Assembly (NCBI GenBank): GCA_009916335.1
Contig: SAAR01000041.1
Location: 1-15,702 of the forward strand
Length of the DNA stretch: 15,702 nucleotides
Direction of reading: 5' to 3'
Source: Erysipelotrichia bacterium
Lineage (GTDB): Bacteria > Bacillota_I > Bacilli_A > Erysipelotrichales > Erysipelotrichaceae
This document shows positions 1 to 6,707 of this stretch, piece by piece. The first letter of the stretch is position 1. Every line of letters begins with the position of its first letter. The notes beneath the pieces are model-generated. The model had not been told where the DNA came from, made no database searches, and was given only the letters and a program-made list of their open reading frames with translations. The translations under genes were made by a program, and so were the position numbers.

Positions 1-742
1 CATAATAACCATCTAAAAGCTGTGCTTCACCAATATATTTTACACTTTTTCCTTGTGCTTTTAAATAATGAATATCATCAATTGATATTTTTGCCATGGA
101 GAAACAAGGGAATTGTTTCATATCAATATAAGTGTCAAAAGCTAAAGCAGAGGAAATGACTACTTTATTTTGTACATCATAGCCATCAATATCTGCACTT
201 GGATTTGCTTCTGCATAACCTAAGTCTTGTGCTAATTTTAATGCATCGTTGAAATCTTTATCATACATATACATATGATCTAAAATAAAATTGCTTGTAC
301 CATTGAAAATACCGTAGAAGAAATCAATGTTGTCAACACGTCTTGCTTTTTGTAGACTTGCAAGCCAAGGGATTCCACCGCCAACACTTGCTTCAAATAA
401 AAAGTGTACCCCTTGTTTTTTTGCTTCTGTTATAAATTCTTGTAAATAAGCAGCAACCACTGCTTTGTTTGCACTTACAACATGTTTTTTGTTTTGTAGT
501 GCTGCCATGATAAATTCATAGGCAGGGTGTAAACCACCTAATGTTTCTACTACTAAATCAATGCTTGGATCTTTTACAATATCATTTATATCACTAGTAA
601 TAATATCTAATTTATCTTTGTTCTGTGGAAGATCAAGAACACGTGTTACATGTACATCATTTAAAAATGAAGAATGGTAATTTTTTATAATCTCATAAAC
701 TCCACTGCCAATCGTTCCAAATCCTAAAATCGCTACATTCAT
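1..742 (-). CDS. hom: Homoserine dehydrogenase, 3' part beyond window
   Basis: This enzyme reduces aspartate semialdehyde to homoserine with NAD(P)H in the cytoplasm, at the branch point of threonine and methionine synthesis. I translated the reverse strand and read 247 codons from the ATG at 742-740 to the window edge without a stop. A Rossmann dinucleotide motif GFGTIGSG lies at residues 7-14. The family motifs SANKAVVA (about 90-97), EASVGGGIP (about 117-125), NGTSNFIL (147-154) and DIDGYDVQNK (184-193, with the expected catalytic Asp and Lys) follow. The family is usually 400-430 residues, so roughly 150-180 C-terminal residues are missing, including any C-terminal ACT domain. AAGGAGG (749-755, reverse strand) sits 6 bases before the ATG and settles the start. 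The gene is divergent from thrC, the next threonine-pathway genes. The identification is firm. Confidence 0.95.
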   Translation of the reverse strand, partial: MNVAILGFGTIGSGVYEIIKNYHSSFLNDVHVTRVLDLPQNKDKLDIITSDINDIVKDPSIDLVVETLGGLHPAYEFIMAALQNKKHVVSANKAVVAAYLQEFITEAKKQGVHFLFEASVGGGIPWLASLQKARRVDNIDFFYGIFNGTSNFILDHMYMYDKDFNDALKLAQDLGYAEANPSADIDGYDVQNKVVISSALAFDTYIDMKQFPCFSMAKISIDDIHYLKAQGKSVKYIGEAQLLDGYY

Positions 743-776
743 TTTAACCCTCCTTGTGTCTTTCTGTAAAAAACAC

Positions 777-805
777 TTGTATTTCGATTGGAAACATTGT
801 ATCAT
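777..805 (+). promoter_or_regulatory. Sigma-A promoter of thrC-thrB-ACT operon
   Basis: TTGTAT (777-782) and TATCAT (800-805) are separated by 17 bases, upstream of thrC. The predicted start near 812 leaves a leader of only about 24 nt, too short for an attenuator or riboswitch. Any threonine control must therefore act at this promoter or on the enzymes. The -10 overlaps the opposing hom -10 (796-801). Confidence 0.6.
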
Positions 806-824
806 AGGTAAAGTAAGAAAGCAA
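796..824 (-). promoter_or_regulatory. Sigma-A promoter of hom
   Basis: On the minus strand, TTGCTT (824-819) is followed after 17 bases by TACAAT (801-796), with a TG one base upstream of the -10 (extended -10). Transcription would begin near 789 and give a leader of about 46 nt. The -35 box lies on the thrC ribosome site (823-828). The -10 box overlaps that of the opposing thrC promoter by two bases. The boxes are seen; their use is inferred. Confidence 0.7.
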
Positions 825-835
825 GGAGATATTTT

Positions 836-2320
836 ATGAATAAATTTTACGAAAGCACACGAGATAAAAACATTAAAATGAAAGCTAGTGAAGCGATTTT
901 ACAAGGGTTAAGCAATGAGGGAGGACTCTTTGTATATCGTGATTTAAAAGCATGTAAATTAGATGTTGCTAAACTAGTTGGGAAAGATTATTATCAAATT
1001 GCCATAGAAGTATTAAAACTATTTTTACATGATTTTAGTGAAGAAGAAGTAGAACATTGTGTTTATCATGCGTACCAAAATAAATTCTCTAAAGCAGAGG
1101 TAACACCATTAGTATCATTAAGTGATGGGTATGTTTTAGAATTGTTTAATGGACCAACCAGTGCCTTTAAAGATGTTGGGTTATCTATGTTGCCACAATT
1201 AACAAAAACAGCGTTAGCTAAATCAGCGATAAAAGAGGATATTTTAATTTTAACAGCGACAAGTGGCGATACTGGAAAAGCAGCGTTAGAAGGGTTTAAA
1301 GATGTACCGCGTACTAAAATTATGGTTTTCTATCCAAATCATGGGGTTAGTACAGTCCAAGAAGCACAGATGAAAACACAAGAAGGAAAGAATGTAAAAG
1401 TATGTGCGATTGAAGGAAACTTTGATGATGCACAAACAGGAATTAAAAATCTTTTTGTTGATGAAGATTTTAAGAAAGAGTTAGCGAATAAAGGAATTAA
1501 ACTATCCAGTGCCAACTCTATTAATATTGGTCGATTAATACCACAGATGGTGTACTATGTGTATGCTTATACAAAACTTGTCGCAGATCAAAAAATTCAG
1601 TTAGGGGAAGAAGTGAATTTTGTTGTACCAACAGGGAACTTTGGAAATATTTTAGCTGGTTATTATGCAAAACAAGTCGGTTTACCAATTCATCAATTAG
1701 TGTGTGCCTCTAATGAAAATAATGTTTTATATGACTTTTTAACAACGGGTACATATAATCGTAAACGTCATTTTTTAAAGACGATTTCTCCTAGTATGGA
1801 TATTTTAATTTCTAGTAATTTAGAACGCTTATTATACTATGTGAGTGATGGAGATAATGCGTATGTAAAAAGTTTAATGGAAGATTTGAATCAAAAAGGG
1901 GAATATCGTGTGAATGAAAATATACAAGCAAAAATAAAAGAAAGTTTTGCTTGTGGTTATGCAACCAATGAAGAAACACAAGCAACGATTAAAAAAGTGT
2001 ATGAACAAGATCACTATTTATTAGATCCTCATAGTGCTGTTGCTTATAAAGTATTGTTAGAGCATGAGGATAAAGAGCATGTAAGTGTTGTTTTATCAAC
2101 AGCTTCTCCTTATAAGTTTACAAGAAGTGTGTATGAAGCTTTATATCATACAAGTGAAGAAGATGAATTTCAGTTAATGAAACAATTACATGAAAAAACA
2201 AAAGTAGCCATTCCTGCTAATTTAAAAGATCTTGATCAAAAAGCAATCCTACATCAAGATGTCATTGAAAAAACAGTAATGAAACAATATGTGCTAAAGA
2301 AAGTAGATGAATTAAAATAA
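836..2320 (+). CDS. thrC: Threonine synthase
   Basis: This is a PLP-dependent enzyme that converts O-phosphohomoserine to threonine, the last pathway step. At 494 residues it fits the long form of the family (N-terminal domain plus PLP fold type II core). FNGPTSAFKD at 104-113 carries the PLP-binding lysine, K112. ATSGDTG (141-147) and PTGNFGN (265-271) are the substrate- and phosphate-binding loops of the fold. AAGGAG at 823-828, seven bases before the ATG, supports the start. It is the first gene of a tight operon: its TAA overlaps the thrB ATG by one base (TAATG), which implies translational coupling. No odd residues are visible, and the assignment is very secure. Confidence 0.97.
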   Translation: MNKFYESTRDKNIKMKASEAILQGLSNEGGLFVYRDLKACKLDVAKLVGKDYYQIAIEVLKLFLHDFSEEEVEHCVYHAYQNKFSKAEVTPLVSLSDGYVLELFNGPTSAFKDVGLSMLPQLTKTALAKSAIKEDILILTATSGDTGKAALEGFKDVPRTKIMVFYPNHGVSTVQEAQMKTQEGKNVKVCAIEGNFDDAQTGIKNLFVDEDFKKELANKGIKLSSANSINIGRLIPQMVYYVYAYTKLVADQKIQLGEEVNFVVPTGNFGNILAGYYAKQVGLPIHQLVCASNENNVLYDFLTTGTYNRKRHFLKTISPSMDILISSNLERLLYYVSDGDNAYVKSLMEDLNQKGEYRVNENIQAKIKESFACGYATNEETQATIKKVYEQDHYLLDPHSAVAYKVLLEHEDKEHVSVVLSTASPYKFTRSVYEALYHTSEEDEFQLMKQLHEKTKVAIPANLKDLDQKAILHQDVIEKTVMKQYVLKKVDELK

Positions 2321-3195
2321 TGGTAAGTGTCCAAGTTCCAGCAACAAGTGCTAATGTAGGTTGTGGTTTTGATACTTTAGGGATTGCGTTAAATTTATAT
2401 ACCACTTTCACTTTTGAAGAAATAGCAGAGGGAATAGAGTTTGTTGGTTTTGAAGCTAAATTTTGTAATGAAGATAATCTTGTGTATCGCTCTTTTAAAC
2501 AAGCGTTAGCACATTTACATAAACAGGTGAGTGGTGTAAAAATTAGCATTGATTGTCATGTGCCTGTTTCGCGAGGATTAGGAAGTAGTTCTACTTGTGT
2601 AGTAGGTGGTATTTTTGGGGCTTATGCACTGACGGATACGCCAATTGATCGTCAAGCAATCTTTCAATTAGCAAGTAAGATTGAAGGACACCCTGATAAT
2701 GTATCTCCTGCGATTTTTGGTGGATTGAGTGCTTCTTGTATGGTTGATGGTAAAGCGTTAAGTGTAAAATACAACATGGATACTCGCTTTCATTTTTTAG
2801 CACTGATTCCTAATTTTGAAACACTTACTGAAGAGGCACGTCAAGCATTGCCTGAAAGGATTGATCGACAAGATGCCATCTATACATTATCCAGATTAGG
2901 TATGGTTTTAAAAGCATTTGAAAACTATGATTTATGTTTATTAAAACAAGTGATGGACGATAAACTACATGAGCCTTATCGTAAAAAGTTAATTCATGAA
3001 TATGAGGAAGTTAGAAATATTTGTGAAAGTGTCGATAGTGTTTGCTTTATGATTTCAGGTAGTGGTTCTACTTTATTAAATGTGATTGAAGAAAAAGCCA
3101 ATGCAAAGTTAATTGCGAAAAAATTAAAAAGTCTTACTCATGATTGGCAAAGTATTCTTTTATCATTAGATTATGAGGGAACGCAGATTCTTTAG
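2320..3195 (+). CDS. thrB: Homoserine kinase
   Basis: This cytoplasmic GHMP-family kinase phosphorylates homoserine with ATP to make the substrate of threonine synthase. The N-terminus has the family opening VPATSANVGCGFDTLGIAL (residues 6-24). The ATP-binding motif PVSRGLGSSST is at 82-92, and the C-terminal GHMP glycine motif SGSGST is at 246-251. The length of 291 residues is near the usual 290-310. There is no good ribosome site of its own; the start overlaps the thrC stop, so it probably depends on reinitiation after thrC. With hom on the other strand, the window supplies all three steps from aspartate semialdehyde to threonine. Confidence 0.96.
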   Translation: MVSVQVPATSANVGCGFDTLGIALNLYTTFTFEEIAEGIEFVGFEAKFCNEDNLVYRSFKQALAHLHKQVSGVKISIDCHVPVSRGLGSSSTCVVGGIFGAYALTDTPIDRQAIFQLASKIEGHPDNVSPAIFGGLSASCMVDGKALSVKYNMDTRFHFLALIPNFETLTEEARQALPERIDRQDAIYTLSRLGMVLKAFENYDLCLLKQVMDDKLHEPYRKKLIHEYEEVRNICESVDSVCFMISGSGSTLLNVIEEKANAKLIAKKLKSLTHDWQSILLSLDYEGTQIL

Positions 3196-3204
3196 GAGGA
3201 CAAT

Positions 3205-3642
3205 ATGCTAGATGACTATTTAATTGTGAATAAGGAAGTTCTTCCTGAGGTGTTTGAAAAAGTGATTTTAGTAAAACAGATGATGGAACAAGGCGATGAA
3301 TTGCAGGTTAGTGAAGCAGTTAAAAAGGTAGGAATATCACGAAGTACCTATTATAAGTACAAAGATCATGTATTTGCTACATCGCAAAATCTAACGGAAC
3401 GAAAAGCTGTTATCTCTTTTATGCTTTCTCATGAAAAAGGTTTATTATCAGAAGTGTTAAACAATATTACCTCTTGTATGGGCAATATTATTACAATTAA
3501 TCAAAATATTCCGATTCACGCAAAAGCAAGTGTTACAATTTCCATAGATGTTAGCGAATTAACGGTAACAATTGATGAATTAATTGCTCGTATCTCTACG
3601 GTAAGAGGCATTAATCGGGTGAATTTGATTTCTGTTGAATAG
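3205..3642 (+). CDS. ACT domain-containing protein, UPF0735/PheB family
   Basis: This 145-residue protein is likely a small amino-acid sensor. The N-terminal half (about residues 27-52) contains a helix-turn-helix-like stretch, with SEAVKKVGISRSTYYKYKD resembling the start of PheB/UPF0735 proteins. The C-terminal half (about 68-145) fits an ACT domain, a beta-alpha-beta fold that binds free amino acids. It starts 9 bases after thrB, with AGGAGG (3194-3199) overlapping the thrB stop. It is therefore the third gene of the threonine operon. In B. subtilis the relative PheB accompanies pheA. Here the context points to threonine or homoserine-pathway control, possibly by binding DNA or an enzyme. 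The family is recognised, but the ligand and target are inference. Confidence 0.85.
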   Translation: MLDDYLIVNKEVLPEVFEKVILVKQMMEQGDELQVSEAVKKVGISRSTYYKYKDHVFATSQNLTERKAVISFMLSHEKGLLSEVLNNITSCMGNIITINQNIPIHAKASVTISIDVSELTVTIDELIARISTVRGINRVNLISVE

Positions 3643-3648
3643 TACATG

Positions 3649-3681
3649 AAAAGTGATTTCATATTTTGATTTCACTTTTTT
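3649..3681 (+). terminator. Rho-independent terminator of the threonine operon
   Basis: AAAAGTGA (3649-3656) pairs with TCACTTTT (3672-3679) across a 15-base loop, and Ts continue to 3681. The stem is AT-rich and the loop large, so termination may be partial. Confidence 0.6.
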
Positions 3682-3691
3682 ATTAATTTGT

Positions 3692-3720
3692 TTGAATTGT
3701 TTGTCTTGACATATTATTAT
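3692..3720 (+). promoter_or_regulatory. Candidate promoter of the pilin-like gene
   Basis: TTGAAT (3692-3697) and TATTAT (3715-3720) are 17 bases apart, placing the start near 3727 and a short leader before the ATG at 3744. The perfect TTGACA at 3706 has no matching -10 at a usable distance. Confidence 0.45.
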
Positions 3721-3743
3721 ATATTTAACAAGGGGTGAAGAAA

Positions 3744-4244
3744 ATGAAGATATTTAATAAAAAAGGGTTCACATTAACAGAGGTAATTGTTGTGTTAGTG
3801 ATTGTTGCTGTTTTAATTGCGATTGCTGTTCCTTCTGTTATGAAATATATAGATGATGCCAAAGATGCACAAATCATGGCAAAAGCAAAAGGAGTTGTAC
3901 AGGAGGCTGAATTATTGGCAGTGGAAACATTGGCAAAACAAGAAGCAACGACGTGGAAACAATTTGATGATATTGTGGATAAAGGAATGCAAGAAAATGG
4001 GTATCGTAAAGGGATTTTTGGGGATTCGCCTAGTGAACAAATTTCTGTCAGTGAAGATTGGGAAGTAGTCATGATTACTTACAGTGCTTCAGGTAAAGAA
4101 TCAAATAAGGATAGTAACATTAATTATGAAAAAAATCCAAGAATAACACAATTTGTTATTCATTTAGCTAGAACGATAAATGGAAACTATGAAAACATTA
4201 CTTTTGAATACATTCCAAATGAAAGCTTTAAAGTACTTGAATAA
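3744..4244 (+). CDS. Type IV pilin-like protein (prepilin N-terminus)
   Basis: This 166-residue protein carries a class III (prepilin) signal. A short basic leader MKIFNKKG is followed by FTLTE, so cleavage is expected between G8 and F9, with the conserved Glu at mature position 5. About 20 hydrophobic residues follow (VIVVLVIVAVLIAIAVP). The rest looks like a soluble pilin head without a recognised domain. Such proteins are exported, processed and methylated by a prepilin peptidase, and assemble into pili or competence pseudopili (ComGC/PilA type). I use ATG 3744 rather than GTG 3735, because AAGGGGTGA (3730-3738) is placed properly only for the ATG. It is flanked by terminators and is monocistronic. 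No peptidase, ATPase or platform gene is in view, so its machine is elsewhere or absent. Confidence 0.8.
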   Translation: MKIFNKKGFTLTEVIVVLVIVAVLIAIAVPSVMKYIDDAKDAQIMAKAKGVVQEAELLAVETLAKQEATTWKQFDDIVDKGMQENGYRKGIFGDSPSEQISVSEDWEVVMITYSASGKESNKDSNINYEKNPRITQFVIHLARTINGNYENITFEYIPNESFKVLE

Positions 4245-4254
4245 TAACGATTAA

Positions 4255-4286
4255 AATCTTACGCTTATGTGTAAGATTCTTTTTTT
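4255..4286 (+). terminator. Rho-independent terminator after the pilin gene
   Basis: AATCTTAC (4255-4262) pairs perfectly with GTAAGATT (4271-4278) over an 8-base loop and is followed by C and seven Ts. Confidence 0.85.
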
Positions 4287-4287
4287 C

Positions 4288-4316
4288 TTGTTTCGACAAA
4301 ATAATAAGTGTATCTT
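4288..4316 (+). promoter_or_regulatory. spoIIGA promoter with Spo0A box
   Basis: TTCGACA at 4292-4298 is the reverse complement of TGTCGAA, a perfect match to the Spo0A-box core TGNCGAA. It overlaps a candidate -35 TTGTTT (4288-4293), which is spaced 17 bases from TATCTT (4311-4316). In B. subtilis the spoIIG operon is activated by phosphorylated Spo0A at a weak sigma-A promoter, so the arrangement makes sense. The box is seen. The exact -35/-10 pair is less certain, because TCGACA (4293-4298) with a longer spacing would also be possible, as at B. subtilis spoIIG. Confidence 0.6.
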
Positions 4317-4340
4317 TGCTATTTTAATAAAGGGTGAATG

Positions 4341-5063
4341 ATGGAATCGTACATTGAAGTAACGTATATCAATAATGTTTTAATTGGCATATTTGCATAT
4401 TATGCTAGTTCGTATTTTTCCATGTCAAAAATGAGTCATCGTTTTTTTTATGTCTTTTTATTATGCGAACAACTTGTTATCGTTCTTCTTTTTAATAAAG
4501 CAATGTATCCATTGTTTTATTTATTAGAATATACACTTACTTTATGGTTATTTTATCATCAATATAAAAAGTTACTCATGTATTTATGTATTAAATATTT
4601 AGCTTTTTTTACGATGTTTAAATTTTTTAATGGTAGTTTTCATCTGCTCCACTACTTTGTTCCTTCGCATATAAATATTTTAGGTATATGGATTTTGCTT
4701 CTTTTTGGCATTGTTGTTTTACATCAAAAATACGCTGCGTATTTAAAAGTGAGTGATTTTATTTATTCACTTACCATTGAGGCAAACAAACCAATACATG
4801 TAAAAGGGTTTTTAGATACAGGCAATCAAGTGATGTGGAAAAAACATGCGGTTCTATTTTTAGATCATGCGTATCTATCCTATTTTAAAGAATGTTTAAA
4901 AGAACAAGTAGTTGTGCATACCTTAAATAAAACAGAGGTATTGTCTTGTTATTTATGTAAAGTGAAAATTAATAGGTATAAAAAAGGGGAGTATTACATA
5001 TGTTGTGATAAAAGGGTAGCTCTTGAATGGGGTTGTAAATGTCTTTTGAATATGGAGATATAG
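4341..5063 (+). CDS. spoIIGA: Sporulation sigma-E factor-processing peptidase
   Basis: SpoIIGA is a membrane aspartic protease that removes the pro-sequence of sigma-E in the mother cell, on a signal from the forespore. The N-terminal 125 residues are strongly hydrophobic and fit about five membrane segments. The cytoplasmic part has GFLDTGNQV, the family's DTG catalytic motif, with Asp at about residue 159. Position directly before sigE confirms the call. The protein has 240 residues against about 300 in Bacillus, and much of the shortfall is after the catalytic motif. GGGTGA (4332-4337) lies right before two consecutive ATGs (4338 and 4341). I prefer 4341 for spacing, though 4338 is possible. 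Its stop overlaps the sigE ribosome site. Confidence 0.88.
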   Translation: MESYIEVTYINNVLIGIFAYYASSYFSMSKMSHRFFYVFLLCEQLVIVLLFNKAMYPLFYLLEYTLTLWLFYHQYKKLLMYLCIKYLAFFTMFKFFNGSFHLLHYFVPSHINILGIWILLLFGIVVLHQKYAAYLKVSDFIYSLTIEANKPIHVKGFLDTGNQVMWKKHAVLFLDHAYLSYFKECLKEQVVVHTLNKTEVLSCYLCKVKINRYKKGEYYICCDKRVALEWGCKCLLNMEI

Positions 5064-5073
5064 GAGTGAAAAG

Positions 5074-5769
5074 ATGATTAAGAAATTATGGAATTTGTTA
5101 TTTAAAAGAAAACGGGAAAATGTTCTTCATTACATACATGGCAATGATGCTTTGCCAAAGCCACTTGCTCCAAAGGAGGAATTAGCAGCGTTAATTGCTT
5201 ATGAAAATGGTGATGAAAATGCTCGAGAAACATTGATTGAACACAATCTGCGTTTGGTTGTGTTTATTGCTAAGCGATATGAAAGTAATCCAATCTTTAT
5301 GGAAGATTTAATTAGTATTGGTTCTATCGGTTTAATTAAAGCAGTGAACACCTATAAACGTGAAAAAGGGATTAAACTGGTTACTTATGCATCAAGGTGT
5401 ATCGAAAATGAGATCTTGATGTATTTACGCAAGAAAAGTAGACGAAAGGTAGAGATTAGTTTTGATGAACCTTTAAATGTTGATTACGATGGGAATGAAT
5501 TATTGCTTTCTGATATTATTGGGACAGATGCAGATTTAGTTACAAAGGAATTTGAAAGTAAAGAGAACAAGCGTGAGTTATTAGAAGCACTTAGCAATTT
5601 GAAATATCGTGAAAAGTTAATTATGCAGATGCGTTATGGGATTCAACATGAAGAATTGACACAAAAAGATATTGCTTCTATCTTGGGAATTTCACAATCG
5701 TATATATCGAGATTGGAGAAAAAGATCATTGCTAAATTAAAGGTACAGTTAAAAGATAAAACACAATAA
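5074..5769 (+). CDS. sigE: RNA polymerase sporulation sigma factor SigE (pro-sigma-E)
   Basis: This is the early mother-cell sigma factor, 231 residues (about 239 in B. subtilis). The basic, hydrophobic N-terminus (1-19) is the pro-sequence that holds the protein at the membrane. YIHGNDALPKPL (20-31) aligns with the SpoIIGA cleavage region of B. subtilis. Region 2 is nearly identical to the family (NLRLVV, EDLISIGSIGLIKAVNTY, ATYASRCIENEILMYLRKK-type). Region 4 ends in the helix-turn-helix TQKDIASILGISQSYISRLEK. The start is fixed by AGGAGTGA (5062-5069), which overlaps the spoIIGA stop, so the two genes are co-transcribed and probably coupled. A terminator follows. Confidence 0.97.
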   Translation: MIKKLWNLLFKRKRENVLHYIHGNDALPKPLAPKEELAALIAYENGDENARETLIEHNLRLVVFIAKRYESNPIFMEDLISIGSIGLIKAVNTYKREKGIKLVTYASRCIENEILMYLRKKSRRKVEISFDEPLNVDYDGNELLLSDIIGTDADLVTKEFESKENKRELLEALSNLKYREKLIMQMRYGIQHEELTQKDIASILGISQSYISRLEKKIIAKLKVQLKDKTQ

Positions 5770-5777
5770 TGATGAAT

Positions 5778-5804
5778 AAGGGGATTGCTGATGCAATCCT
5801 TTTT
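5778..5804 (+). terminator. Terminator between sigE and sigG
   Basis: GGATTGC (5782-5788) pairs with GCAATCC (5793-5799) over a TGAT loop. The stem can be extended by two G-T and two A-T pairs to 5778/5803 and runs into Ts to 5804. It should limit readthrough from the Spo0A-driven spoIIGA-sigE transcript into sigG. Confidence 0.75.
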
Positions 5805-5828
5805 CCATTTTTTGACACTGTTTTTTGT

Positions 5829-5857
5829 GCATAGGCTATGAATGGAAGGGAACACTT
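5829..5857 (+). promoter_or_regulatory. Sigma-F/sigma-G type promoter of sigG
   Basis: GCATA (5829-5833) matches the forespore -35 consensus GYATA. After 14 bases, GGGAACACTT (5848-5857) fits the sigma-F -10 pattern GGNRANAMTW at every position. Transcription would start near 5863-5865. In B. subtilis sigG is turned on in the forespore by sigma-F and then by sigma-G itself, which matches this site. Confidence 0.8.
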
Positions 5858-5876
5858 CTACTAGTGAAAGTAGGAG
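5855..5876 (+). other. Hairpin able to mask the sigG ribosome site
   Basis: CTTCTAC (5855-5861) can pair with GTAGGAG (5870-5876), 7 bp with one G-U, over an 8-base loop. This buries most of the AGGAGG of sigG (5872-5877). Its 5' arm lies in the -10 of the sigma-F promoter. The hairpin would exist only in readthrough RNA from upstream, not in sigma-F-initiated RNA. The pairing is seen; the role is inference. Confidence 0.45.
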
Positions 5877-5883
5877 GAAGTCC

Positions 5884-6666
5884 ATGAGTAGATATAAAGT
5901 CGATATTACAGGTGTGAATACAGCTGATTTAATCGTGTTAAAGAATGATGAAATGTATGCTTTGTTTACCTCTTTGCAGCAAAACCATGATTTGTCTGCA
6001 AAGGAAAAGTTAATTAATGGCAATCTTAAGCTAGTGTTAAGTTTAGTACAACGTTTTAGCAATCGCACTGATAATATGGACGATTTATTTCAAGTTGGTT
6101 GTATTGGTTTAATTAAAGCGATTGATCATTTTGATTTATCCCATGAAGTACGCTTTTCAACCTATGCTGTCCCTATGATTATGGGAGAGATGAAACGTTA
6201 TTTAAGAGATTATCAAAGTATTAAAGTGGCAAGGCATTTAAAAGATGTATCGTATAAAGAATATCAGCTTAAAGAAGAATATATGCATACACATGAAAAA
6301 GAACCTGATGTTGCTTATTTGGCAAAAGTATTAGAGGTAAGTGAAAAAGATGTTGTCGATGCTTTAGGCAGTATGAATGCCGTTATTTCAATCTTTGAAC
6401 CGATTTATAATAGTGATGGTGATGAAATGTTTTTATTGGATCAAATTAAAGATGATAAAGATGAAGCAACAAACATTCATAATTTGCTTACCTTACATAA
6501 AAGTATGGAGCATTTAGATAAAAAAGAATTAAATATTATACAGAAACGATATTACGATGATATGACACAAAACGAAATTGCGAATGAATTAGGGATTTCA
6601 CAAGCACAAGTTTCTAGGTTGGAAAAAAATGCTTTAATGCATTTAAAAAAACAGTTTAATATGTAA
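5884..6666 (+). CDS. sigG: RNA polymerase sporulation sigma factor SigG
   Basis: This is the late forespore sigma factor, 260 residues, the same length as in B. subtilis. The opening MSRYKVDITGVNT parallels the B. subtilis start MSRNKVEICGVDT. That and TAGGAGGAAG (5871-5880) fix the start at 5884 rather than the in-frame ATG at 5842, which would lie inside the promoter. Region 2 contains DLFQVGCIGLIKAIDHFDLS and STYAVPMIMGEMKRYLRD. Region 4 ends with TQNEIANELGISQAQVSRLEK. Asn45 in INGNLKL is present; this is the residue I recall as distinguishing sigma-G from sigma-E for the anti-sigma factor CsfB/Gin. Transcription appears to be forespore-specific from the adjacent sigma-F type promoter. 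Confidence 0.97.
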   Translation: MSRYKVDITGVNTADLIVLKNDEMYALFTSLQQNHDLSAKEKLINGNLKLVLSLVQRFSNRTDNMDDLFQVGCIGLIKAIDHFDLSHEVRFSTYAVPMIMGEMKRYLRDYQSIKVARHLKDVSYKEYQLKEEYMHTHEKEPDVAYLAKVLEVSEKDVVDALGSMNAVISIFEPIYNSDGDEMFLLDQIKDDKDEATNIHNLLTLHKSMEHLDKKELNIIQKRYYDDMTQNEIANELGISQAQVSRLEKNALMHLKKQFNM

Positions 6667-6707
6667 AATTTTCTTTCTTTTTGCATATAGTAGAAATAGG
6701 TGATGAA

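Noticed and set aside
2262..2803. Minus-strand ORFs opposite thrC-thrB
   Set aside because: They are antisense shadows of strongly conserved coding sequence, with no ribosome sites or family features.
3706..3711. Perfect TTGACA before the pilin gene
   Set aside because: The -10 position 17 bases downstream reads CAAGGG and lies on the ribosome site. TTGAAT/TATTAT upstream fits better.
5842..5883. Longer start for sigG at ATG 5842
   Set aside because: This ATG lies inside the sigma-F promoter, and the residues added are not part of SigG.
6681..6707. TTG start for ylmC, and TATAGT at 6686 as a promoter
   Set aside because: The TTG has no ribosome site. TATAGT has no -35, and its start point would fall on the ribosome site.
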